From Candidatus Poseidoniaceae archaeon (GTDB lineage: Archaea; Thermoplasmatota; Poseidoniia; Poseidoniales; Poseidoniaceae), in the NCBI GenBank assembly GCA_949373265.1, contig CASICT010000021.1, positions 1-28,273 of the forward strand: a DNA stretch of 28,273 nt. Reading direction: 5' to 3'. The position numbers and the translations under genes were made by a program. Below are positions 21,676 through 28,273 of the stretch, one piece after another. How positions within the stretch are numbered: position 1 is the first letter of the stretch; each line of letters begins with the position of its first letter. The notes beneath the pieces were generated by a model. The model had not been told where the DNA came from. It worked only from the letters and a program-made list of their open reading frames with translations, and searched no databases.

Positions 21676-22911
21676 ATGGAAAAAATATTGGAACAATACG
21701 GAAGAGTAACCATTTACATGGAAGGAAATCATCCATCGCCTATGTATTACGCCGATGGCGGATCAGAACCAAATCCATATGGCAATCTAGCAGTTCTTCT
21801 CGAAGATGATAACTTGGAAGAAGTGATGTACAACGGTGGCTCGCAATGCGTAAAAGTCGCGCACAGAGATCATGGAATGTGCAGAACAAACGTATTCGTC
21901 GATGACCAGCAAGGTCTTGAAATCGCTAGAAACATAGCAGCATTTACTTCGGTCCCATTAGGTGATGGTCCAGGAATGGTACCAATTTTCGACGGAAGAC
22001 TTCCAGATGGAAGCCGAGTTAACGGAACTATTCCTCCAGTGTCTCCCGATGGACCTACGCTGACAATTCGTAAATTCCGTGAAGATCCGTTAACAATTAT
22101 TGATTTGATTAAATTTGGAACAGTAAACTTACGTCTTGCCGCAATGATGTGGATTTGGATTGAAGGATTGGACAGCCGTCCTGCAAACTTCGTTATTGCA
22201 GGTGGAACAGGTTCTGGTAAAACCACTACCTTGAATTGCTTAGGGATGTTCATTCCATGGCATAAGCGTCTCTTAACCGTAGAAGATACTGCTGAATTAC
22301 AAGTTTACCACGACCACTGGCTAAGAATGGAAACTCGTCGTGAAAGGCCGGATGGAACTCCTGCTGTTGACATGAATGATTGTCTAAAATCCAGTTTAAG
22401 GATGCGTCCCGACCGTATTATAGTTGGAGAAGTAAGGTCCAGCGAAGCAGCTACTTTGCTTACTGCAATGAATACAGGACACGATGGTTCATTCGGTTCA
22501 CTCCACGCAAATACAGCCATGGAAACAATTACCAGAATGATAAATCCTCCAATGAATGTCCCTCCTATTATGTTAACAGGATTAGATCTAATCATTATCC
22601 AAGCACGTTTGCATGTAAATGGCAAAACAGCAAGAAAGATTACTGAAGTTGCAGAAGTTGCAGGAATGGAAGGGGATAAACCTCGTCTCAATGCAATCTG
22701 GAAATATAATGCTGCGACAGATACTATTGAGGAAACAGGAATTCCTTCTAAGATGCGAGAAACCATCTGTAAAGCAGCAGGTATCGCTCCAGCCCAATAT
22801 GAGCAACATCTCGTTCAAAGAGAACAAATATTAGCGGATTTACTACGCAGAGATATCAGAGATATCGATACAGTAACCAAGGTAGTACAAGGCTTCTACG
22901 CTTCACGTTAA
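21676..22911 (+). CDS. TadA/FlaI-type secretion ATPase
   Basis: A 411-residue type II/IV secretion ATPase. Walker A is GGTGSGKT (177-184). The Asp box is VEDTAELQ. Walker B lies in RPDRIIVGEVRSSEA (around 246-258), and the His box is GHDGSFGSLHANT. The preceding sequence, FDGRLPDGSRVNGTIPP, is typical of TadA/CpaF and archaeal homologues. It should hexamerise on the cytoplasmic face and drive pilus assembly through the two platform proteins. GGAGG lies at 21664-21668 before ATG 21676. FlaH and other archaellum components are absent, so a pilus is more likely than an archaellum. The stop overlaps the opposing gene's stop in TTAA (22908-22911). Confidence 0.88.
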   Translation: MEKILEQYGRVTIYMEGNHPSPMYYADGGSEPNPYGNLAVLLEDDNLEEVMYNGGSQCVKVAHRDHGMCRTNVFVDDQQGLEIARNIAAFTSVPLGDGPGMVPIFDGRLPDGSRVNGTIPPVSPDGPTLTIRKFREDPLTIIDLIKFGTVNLRLAAMMWIWIEGLDSRPANFVIAGGTGSGKTTTLNCLGMFIPWHKRLLTVEDTAELQVYHDHWLRMETRRERPDGTPAVDMNDCLKSSLRMRPDRIIVGEVRSSEAATLLTAMNTGHDGSFGSLHANTAMETITRMINPPMNVPPIMLTGLDLIIIQARLHVNGKTARKITEVAEVAGMEGDKPRLNAIWKYNAATDTIEETGIPSKMRETICKAAGIAPAQYEQHLVQREQILADLLRRDIRDIDTVTKVVQGFYASR

Positions 22912-24620
22912 TTGTTAGAGAGATTGAGGCGAGCGAGTAAATCGTCAACTCCGTCAATTCTATTTCTCATAGATGAAACTCTGTCTGCTGCATCAGCAAC
23001 AGATTCTGCAAGAACAACTTCTTCACTGGTTTCTTGAGTATCTGCTGAGGTTTTGAATTGCTGAGCCAATCTCTTCAAATCCGAAATTATAGAGTCAACT
23101 TCAGTATCTGAGACCTTTATTCCGGGGGCTATTCTAGGGATTTCAGAGGGGGATATGTGGCCTAACTCGGCCCCAATGACTCCTGCAGCAGCAACCACTC
23201 GAGGTCGTAATTCTGAATTATTAACATCGTATCCCTTCTTTTCGAGGAATCTAATGACTAGTGCTTGCTGAGGTTCTGAATAAGTTCCGTCAGATTTGTT
23301 GAGAATGGCTTCAACTAATTGTTCAAACCCATCAATATTTCTTTCAAGACGATCAAGTGTTCTCCTTTCGCTAGTTTGAAGGTGTACAGCTCCATGCTGT
23401 AGTAATCGAATCACTCTGTTCCTTCTAGCAGTTCTAGGGTCACTTGCAGCAATCTCATCATCTAATGATATTTGTAAATCAAATAGTGCATGTAATCTTC
23501 CTGAAATCGATGGTAGTCGTAAATCTAGATTCAATTCTCGTGCCTTATCTTCAAAAGCCATTCGGGATTTAACCATATTTCCATCGGATGATGCGATTAT
23601 TTCCGGTAGTACGTCCCTCAAAATACCGCGTGCTTCTTCGAAAGCACGCAGTGCTTCTCTCTCACGCCACGAATTAGGCATTGTGTGCATTGCATCCTTT
23701 TCTGCTTTAGCCATTGAGTTGAGTGTATACAATCTCGCTTTGACATAATCTGAAGCATTAGAATCTTTTACAGGAAGTCCATGAGCGGACAGGCTGGATA
23801 TGAATGCTTCAACATCTTCAGTGTCTGTTGCTGAGCCGACCAACAAGTAATCTCTGCACAATGCATCAATTTCTGCAGTCCTCCCCTCAATCTCAATAAC
23901 CGATTCTGTGATTTCGACTACAGGTGGAATTGGCATAGGGGTTGGTTTTGGTGAGATGTCAATCACTTGTACTTCGCTGACATCAACAATATCTTCCATA
24001 ATCTCTATTTCTCTCGGCGCATAATTCGTTGGTCTTTCAGCGATTTGTGGTGTTGGGACCAGTTCGCTCTGTACTTCAACCACATTGATTGAATCGCTTG
24101 TTGACGATTGGAATTCATCGGAAGGAGATGGAATGTTGATAACCTTAGGAGCGCCTCTTGGCCTTCTCAAACTCTTTTTGATTACTCCCCAGGATCCAGA
24201 TTGTGATGTTAGTACGCCTGCTACTCTCATCAGGAGTGCTTGTTTTGTACCAGAGCGTGGTAAATCTAATTTAGAACATAATTCATGTAAATGGTCACGA
24301 GATAATCCGTCGAGCTTTTCTGGTGTTAGTTGTTTAGCATCGTGATTAAGATGTAAATACAGCCGTTGTCTTCTCTCTCGAATAGAGCCAGACTTCTTTA
24401 CTCCAAATACAGCAAGTACATCTCCAATGTCATTATTTAGAATCGAATCAATACCTTCTGGGGAGAAATCCCACTCGTCCAATACGAGGTCTGCAACCAA
24501 TCGTGCACGTAAAACTTCGACAGAACCATTACGAGAAAGACCATGCTCAGCACAGATCTCTTTCAGACGATCTAATCTTGCCTGATGTAGTTCAGAAAGA
24601 AGAGATTGCTTGTCATTCAT
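22908..24620 (-). CDS. SAP-repeat protein, probable DNA-binding architectural protein
   Basis: A 570-residue protein from ATG 24620, supported by GAGG seven bases upstream; in-frame starts at 24626 and 24692 exist. The N-terminal ~140 residues hold three SAP-like helix-turn-helix repeats: LDRLKEICAEHGLSRNGS, then DIGDVLAVFGVKKSGS, then LHELCSKLDLPRSGTK. Each ends in a basic GxxxxLxxRL-type helix, which in known SAP proteins binds DNA. A proline- and acid-rich linker (about 150-260) follows, then a long mostly helical C-terminal region with no motif I recognise. There is no signal peptide. The function is unknown; a chromosome-organising role is a guess from the SAP repeats. It is divergent from the coiled-coil gene. 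Confidence 0.75.
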   Translation of the reverse strand: MNDKQSLLSELHQARLDRLKEICAEHGLSRNGSVEVLRARLVADLVLDEWDFSPEGIDSILNNDIGDVLAVFGVKKSGSIRERRQRLYLHLNHDAKQLTPEKLDGLSRDHLHELCSKLDLPRSGTKQALLMRVAGVLTSQSGSWGVIKKSLRRPRGAPKVINIPSPSDEFQSSTSDSINVVEVQSELVPTPQIAERPTNYAPREIEIMEDIVDVSEVQVIDISPKPTPMPIPPVVEITESVIEIEGRTAEIDALCRDYLLVGSATDTEDVEAFISSLSAHGLPVKDSNASDYVKARLYTLNSMAKAEKDAMHTMPNSWREREALRAFEEARGILRDVLPEIIASSDGNMVKSRMAFEDKARELNLDLRLPSISGRLHALFDLQISLDDEIAASDPRTARRNRVIRLLQHGAVHLQTSERRTLDRLERNIDGFEQLVEAILNKSDGTYSEPQQALVIRFLEKKGYDVNNSELRPRVVAAAGVIGAELGHISPSEIPRIAPGIKVSDTEVDSIISDLKRLAQQFKTSADTQETSEEVVLAESVADAADRVSSMRNRIDGVDDLLARLNLSNN

Positions 24621-24805
24621 TGGCATTCCTCGATAACTCTCCACTCCTCTCCATATTTGAGGTTGCACCCCTGTGAAGGTGCTTAGAAGCACTTTCTGAA
24701 GGAGTAATTTTCACCTCAAGGCCCCTACGGGGCCAACAAATATCGAGTTTCTTCATTGCAACACCTTCAAGCGCCGCCAATACTGAGAACAGGGCAGGGC
24801 GAAGT
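24621..24805. promoter_or_regulatory. Divergent promoter region with two hairpins and mirrored TATA-like boxes
   Basis: This 185-base gap separates the SAP-repeat gene from the coiled-coil gene. The same 7-mer CAAATAT appears on both strands: 24653-24659 for the minus gene, and 24737-24743 for the plus gene. Each lies at a distance that would give a short leader. Between them are two inverted repeats: GAAGGTGCTT-AG-AAGCACTTTC (24675-24696, one G-T mismatch) and the perfect GGCCCC-TAC-GGGGCC (24720-24734). The second ends two bases before the plus-strand TATA-like box, where a regulator or the BRE would sit. Confidence 0.45.
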
Positions 24806-25432
24806 ATGGGGCGATACGAACGCGCAGCAAAAGGTTCTCTAAAAGAGGCAACTGCGCTAGCCTCAGGTATTATCGATAACATTAGGTATGATTTGCGCCG
24901 TGAAGAAGTTCGTCTTGAAGATGAAATGAGAGATAGAGTTGAGTCGGTACAATCAATCCTAAACGAAGTCGCTAGTATTCAGGATGCTATTATTGCAGGT
25001 TCTTTAGAAGTAAAAAGAGAACTTGAAAAGGCTCAAAAAAAGATGATTAAAGGTGGTGACCGTGAAACAATGGTAACTCAAATAATAGGTTCTGCCAACC
25101 GTTTAGGGGAACTAAGGTCTCTGCACATTGATGCAGTGGATAGAATCCAGGGTGTATTGGCAAGACCTCCATCTGGTGTCGATATAATTGAAAGGTTGAC
25201 TACAGATATACTGAAACTATCAGGGTCTTGGGAATCTTCAGCAAGGGAAATAGATGAATCTATTTCAGATGTAGTAGACTCCAATCCTCCTCTTGAGATG
25301 ATTGAGTTGTCTAGAGAGTTGAACAACAATGGGTATGACTTGATTCTAGCAGGAGATAATCGCGACCCTGAACATATTCAAAAATGTAAATCTAAAATTA
25401 GAGAATTAACCGGCGAAGAATCTCATAATTAA
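24806..25432 (+). CDS. Coiled-coil protein of unknown function
   Basis: A 208-residue, almost entirely helical, charged protein. Heptad-like stretches run from about 30 to 90 (RREEVRLEDEMRDRVESV and LEVKRELEKAQKKMIKGG), with further helices to the end. It has no signal peptide, membrane segment or catalytic motif that I can see. ATG 24806 is the first start in frame. The gene is divergent from the SAP-repeat gene and may share its regulation; a structural partner role is only a guess. Its TAA (25430-25432) overlaps the opposing stop in the palindrome TTAA. Confidence 0.7.
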   Translation: MGRYERAAKGSLKEATALASGIIDNIRYDLRREEVRLEDEMRDRVESVQSILNEVASIQDAIIAGSLEVKRELEKAQKKMIKGGDRETMVTQIIGSANRLGELRSLHIDAVDRIQGVLARPPSGVDIIERLTTDILKLSGSWESSAREIDESISDVVDSNPPLEMIELSRELNNNGYDLILAGDNRDPEHIQKCKSKIRELTGEESHN

Positions 25433-26541
25433 TCGGGATTCTCATCTTCCATCATTGGTAAATGAATCCTTTCATCAGATAATCTTCCTTTTGCGACCAA
25501 ATCATCGATGTATACATCCATCAGTTCTTTCATTCGCCCTCGTGTTTCTTCAACAGGCTTCTCTCGCATAATTTTCAGCAATTGAGTCCAATTATTTAGG
25601 ACTTTGAGCGAAGCAGAATGGCTTTCGGCAGGTTCGAATATTTTCTCAACACCTGCTGTAACAGTTCCATCTCTGTTCAGAGTTTCAAGTGTTAAATCAA
25701 GTCTTATCTTACCACCCTTGATTTGATCCTTGTCAGTGACAATACCACGGCTTGCCAAATCATCACCTGTACGTTGAGCTTCTCGAAGAATGGTTCCAAC
25801 CTTTCTCTGTTCAATCATCATAGCAACTTTGTCATGCATTACGACATCTATATTGTCTAACAGCGTCATTTCTAAACGCAAAGAGAGTGCTGCACCTGCA
25901 TCGATAACTTCAGTAATGCCGGTTATAGGGAAGTCTTGTCTTGAAATCAATACAGTAAAGCCTTCTAGTGGTACAGGGATAAAACGGAACCTCTCGATAT
26001 TATCTCTCTGCATTCCCAATGTATGTCGCCTAGTTCTAAACGGTAAGCATGCATGTAGGGCCCTTGGAATAATGTATCCATCTATTGAATTATCTAGTCG
26101 TAGATCTTCGAGCCACCTTGCTCTTTCAAGCGCTTCTTCAGGTGCTTCTCCAAACTCATCAGGAAGCATTACATTGATGTCCTTACGAAGTCTAATCATT
26201 TGACGACGTACAATCTCACAATCTGCGATAATTATTGCACCTTTTGGCACATATTCTGGCTTATCCTCACTAACCAGTACACGAGTAGGTTCTCTACGAG
26301 GTAATACAATGGAGGCTACCAAATCACTTTGCCTATTTTCATACCACCATCTGCCAGATGCGGCTACAAGGTCTCCGTGACCGCCGCGCAATAATTCAAT
26401 GGCTGATTCAATGTGGGGTACTTGGCGCTCGACTAGAGTTAATCCTTCGGGATTATTCTCTATCAATTTCGTGACATGTGTGTGGACCCCGTCACCAATT
26501 TCGGGACTCAAAAGGATTTCAAATCGTTCCTTTTCGTTCAT
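25429..26541 (-). CDS. Degenerate porphobilinogen deaminase (HemC)-like protein
   Basis: A 370-residue protein whose middle aligns by eye with HemC along its length. IELLRGGHGDLVAASG matches the HemC helix before SMKD. LPRREPTRVLVS matches EREDPRDAFVS. PKGAIIIADCEIVRRQ matches PAGSIVGTSSLRRQ. IDGYIIPRALHACL matches YDAIILAVAGLKRL, and the segment before AALSLRLEMTLLDNI matches the ETALRVTAERA helix. The catalytic Asp (SMKD) and the cofactor-binding Cys loop are missing, so normal HemC activity is unlikely. The C-terminal ~120 residues are not HemC-like. The start at 26541 has GAGGTG upstream; 26562 is an in-frame alternative. Function unknown. Confidence 0.6.
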   Translation of the reverse strand: MNEKERFEILLSPEIGDGVHTHVTKLIENNPEGLTLVERQVPHIESAIELLRGGHGDLVAASGRWWYENRQSDLVASIVLPRREPTRVLVSEDKPEYVPKGAIIIADCEIVRRQMIRLRKDINVMLPDEFGEAPEEALERARWLEDLRLDNSIDGYIIPRALHACLPFRTRRHTLGMQRDNIERFRFIPVPLEGFTVLISRQDFPITGITEVIDAGAALSLRLEMTLLDNIDVVMHDKVAMMIEQRKVGTILREAQRTGDDLASRGIVTDKDQIKGGKIRLDLTLETLNRDGTVTAGVEKIFEPAESHSASLKVLNNWTQLLKIMREKPVEETRGRMKELMDVYIDDLVAKGRLSDERIHLPMMEDENPD

Positions 26542-26562
26542 AAAATCCACCTCGGCCAGCAT

Positions 26563-27597
26563 ATGCCGGCAACCAAAGGGCGCCCGCCACTCGTTAAGAA
26601 GGCGACCCTTGTGGGGTATTCCATGGAGGACAGTGTTGCTCTTGACAATCTCGAATCAATGCGTGATTTAATCAATGCCAATCTGGAGTCCATAATTATA
26701 GAGCAGCGTGCAATTTATGGCGAAGTTGCAGAGTTATCTGGACGCATCTTATTGGCTGGTGGAAAGAGGCTTCGTCCGATTCTCGTGATTTTGGCCTATG
26801 AATTAGCAGGTGGTCAAGATATTGATGAAGTACTGCCCCTTGCTCTTGCTTCAGAATTCATACATACTGCAACTCTTGTTCATGATGATATCAATGATGA
26901 ATCCCTTACTCGGAGAGGTCAAGACACTTTGCAAGCAATAGTTGGACAGGCGAAAGCCATTATTGGTGGTGATTGGCTATTCGTACAAGGCTTTGGTCTG
27001 GGTGGAAGGTATCGAAAAGAAGTAGTCGATGTTATGGCTCACTATTCTTCACAATTGGCTAGTGCTGAATTCAGCCAACTAGATCATGTCTTAGATTTAT
27101 CAACATCTCCTGAAGACTATCTTCAAATTGTTAGGGGTAAGACAGCAGGACCATTTGCAGCAGGATGTAAAGGTGCAGCATTAGTAGCCAATGTCAGTGA
27201 ACAAGAGTGTAATGCTTTGTTCGACTTTGGAATAGAATTGGGTATTGCTTTCCAGTTAGTAGATGATTTACTAGATATTAGAGGCGACGAAAGAATGGGC
27301 AAGCCCCGTGGTTCTGATATCTATGAAGGTAAGATGACATTGCCTCTTATCCACGCTTTGACCCTACTTCATGGAGAACAAAGGGTTAGGTTAGCAGAAA
27401 TAATTCGTAGTTTCGATGATTCATTATTTGAGGAACTAATCTCATTATTAGAAAGCGCTGAAAGTTTAAAATATTCTGAAATTTTGATAAATAATCATTT
27501 AGAGAGAGCATTAAATCATCTTGAATGTTTCAAAGATTGTGACGCGAAGCAACTGCTTAAACACGTAGTCAATATGGTTCAGAATCGTCACTCATGA
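26563..27597 (+). CDS. Polyprenyl (probably geranylgeranyl) diphosphate synthase
   Basis: A 344-residue trans-isoprenyl diphosphate synthase. The first Asp-rich motif is DDIND (108-112) in LVHDDINDESLTRRG, and the second is DDLLD in QLVDDLLDIRGD. GGKRLRPIL and a conserved GKTAGPF are also visible. It condenses isopentenyl diphosphate with allylic diphosphates. The small residues before the first motif (HTATLV) rather than aromatics fit a product of C20 or longer; the exact length is not readable. ATG 26563 shares the palindrome CATATG with the alternative minus-strand start. It lacks a Shine-Dalgarno, so it may be leaderless. ATG 26623, nearer the conserved core, is an alternative. The reductase gene follows at nine bases, which points to ether-lipid synthesis. 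Confidence 0.88.
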   Translation: MPATKGRPPLVKKATLVGYSMEDSVALDNLESMRDLINANLESIIIEQRAIYGEVAELSGRILLAGGKRLRPILVILAYELAGGQDIDEVLPLALASEFIHTATLVHDDINDESLTRRGQDTLQAIVGQAKAIIGGDWLFVQGFGLGGRYRKEVVDVMAHYSSQLASAEFSQLDHVLDLSTSPEDYLQIVRGKTAGPFAAGCKGAALVANVSEQECNALFDFGIELGIAFQLVDDLLDIRGDERMGKPRGSDIYEGKMTLPLIHALTLLHGEQRVRLAEIIRSFDDSLFEELISLLESAESLKYSEILINNHLERALNHLECFKDCDAKQLLKHVVNMVQNRHS

Positions 27598-27606
27598 GGT
27601 GGTAGT

Positions 27607-28273
27607 GTGTCAGATTTTGTTCGAGACGTAATAGTGATTGGAGGTGGGCCTGCTGGAAGTACCGTGGCTCGATATGCCGCTGAAAAAGGAGCCGACGTTC
27701 TGGTTATAGACGGTAGAGACCCGATTGGAACACCATTGCAATGTGGTGAACTTGTTCCCACCAATGATGAGATGAGGCGCTTATGCCCTGATGTTCCTGA
27801 TATGGATGAGCTTTTCCAAACTCCAGAAGAAGCAATATCTCGGCATTCTACCAAAATGCATCTGGTCCCCCCTTCAGGAAAACCTTTGAAATTTGATTTC
27901 GATGGATTTGTGCTTAATCGAGTTGCTCATGACGAGTTCTTAGTAGAATTAGCTAAAAAGTCAGGTGCAGATTTCTTGATTGATTCTAGAGTTAAGTTGG
28001 TTGAAGACAACAAAGTAATACTAAGAAACGGAGATACTTACACTGCTAAGATTATAGTTGACGCAGGAGGCCATAATGGACCAATCAGAAGAGATTACTG
28101 GACTGAAAAGTCAACAAAAATCCCAGTGAAGTTTGTTTTGATGGATGGAGATTTTGGCGATGCAGTGGAACTTCATTTTGGTTCAATGGCACCAGGTGGA
28201 TATGCGTGGATGTTTCCTAAAGAAAAAGGTGCAAATATTGGCCTAGGGATTCAACGAGATTTTGCAAAAGGGC
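27607..28273 (+). CDS. Geranylgeranyl reductase family protein (3' end beyond window)
   Basis: The first 222 codons of an FAD-dependent reductase, open at the window edge. The N-terminal dinucleotide fold DVIVIGGGPAGSTVARYA is followed by QCGELVP, a pattern typical of archaeal geranylgeranyl reductases. AKIIVDAGGHNGPIRRD and GGYAWMFPKEKGANIGLG also match the family. Such enzymes saturate the isoprenoid chains of archaeal lipids. Start is GTG 27607 with GAGGTGG at 27596-27602. The gene lies directly behind the polyprenyl synthase, so the two probably form a lipid operon. Confidence 0.88.
   Translation, partial: MSDFVRDVIVIGGGPAGSTVARYAAEKGADVLVIDGRDPIGTPLQCGELVPTNDEMRRLCPDVPDMDELFQTPEEAISRHSTKMHLVPPSGKPLKFDFDGFVLNRVAHDEFLVELAKKSGADFLIDSRVKLVEDNKVILRNGDTYTAKIIVDAGGHNGPIRRDYWTEKSTKIPVKFVLMDGDFGDAVELHFGSMAPGGYAWMFPKEKGANIGLGIQRDFAKG

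Noticed and set aside
19998..22911. Archaellum (fla/arl) locus
   Set aside because: No FlaH, no archaellin-type signal peptide, and platform proteins of half size instead of a full FlaJ. A Tad/Epd-like pilus fits better.
24675..24734. Hairpins as transcription terminators
   Set aside because: They sit between two divergent gene starts, so there is no upstream transcript to terminate, and no T-run follows them.

Overview
The window looks like a chromosomal segment of a marine Thermoplasmatota archaeon, most likely of the Marine Group II / Poseidoniales type. That placement is inferred from gene content. Archaeal information and lipid genes are present: a Hel308 helicase, a KEOPS Cgi121-like protein, a euryarchaeal RPA with its associated protein, an archaeal-type polyprenyl synthase and a geranylgeranyl reductase. 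They sit beside a bacterial-type DNA gyrase. The genome is compact, with overlapping or abutting genes and short intergenic gaps. Shine-Dalgarno sequences of the GGAGGTGA type precede several starts. I see no mobile element, CRISPR array, rRNA or tRNA.

Layout. Bases 1-4702 hold gyrB-gyrA. The first ~480 bases of gyrB and the gyrA start region carry several insertion-type frameshifts that look like sequence errors at a contig edge. Bases 4782-6035 encode a LeuA/homocitrate-synthase-like enzyme, convergent with an aspartoacylase/succinylglutamate desuccinylase-like metallohydrolase (6036-7334, minus). Bases 7351-10463 encode a hotdog thioesterase, an SprT-like zinc protease and a secreted/membrane-anchored protein of unknown function, convergent with a TerB-like membrane protein (10464-11087, minus). 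Bases 11192-17108 run Hel308, Cgi121-like, TldD and TldE/PmbA. Bases 17198-19935 hold a candidate 30-residue leader ORF, RPA and the RPA-associated protein. Bases 19998-22911 hold a small tail/baseplate-like protein of unknown role, two TadC/TadB-type membrane platform proteins and a TadA/FlaI-type secretion ATPase; no pilin is present. Bases 22908-24620 (minus) encode a SAP-repeat protein, divergent from a coiled-coil protein (24806-25432). That protein converges on an apparently catalytically dead HemC-like protein (25429-26541, minus). The window ends with polyprenyl synthase (26563-27597) and a geranylgeranyl reductase cut by the window edge (27607 onward), which together point to archaeal membrane-lipid synthesis.

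The most interesting items are these. A phage-tail-like small protein leads the type IV pilus platform operon. A degenerate porphobilinogen-deaminase homologue is present. All four convergent gene pairs have abutting or overlapping stop codons. A strongly Shine-Dalgarno-led mini-ORF appears translationally coupled to RPA. A divergent regulatory region carries two hairpins and the same TATA-like 7-mer on both strands.
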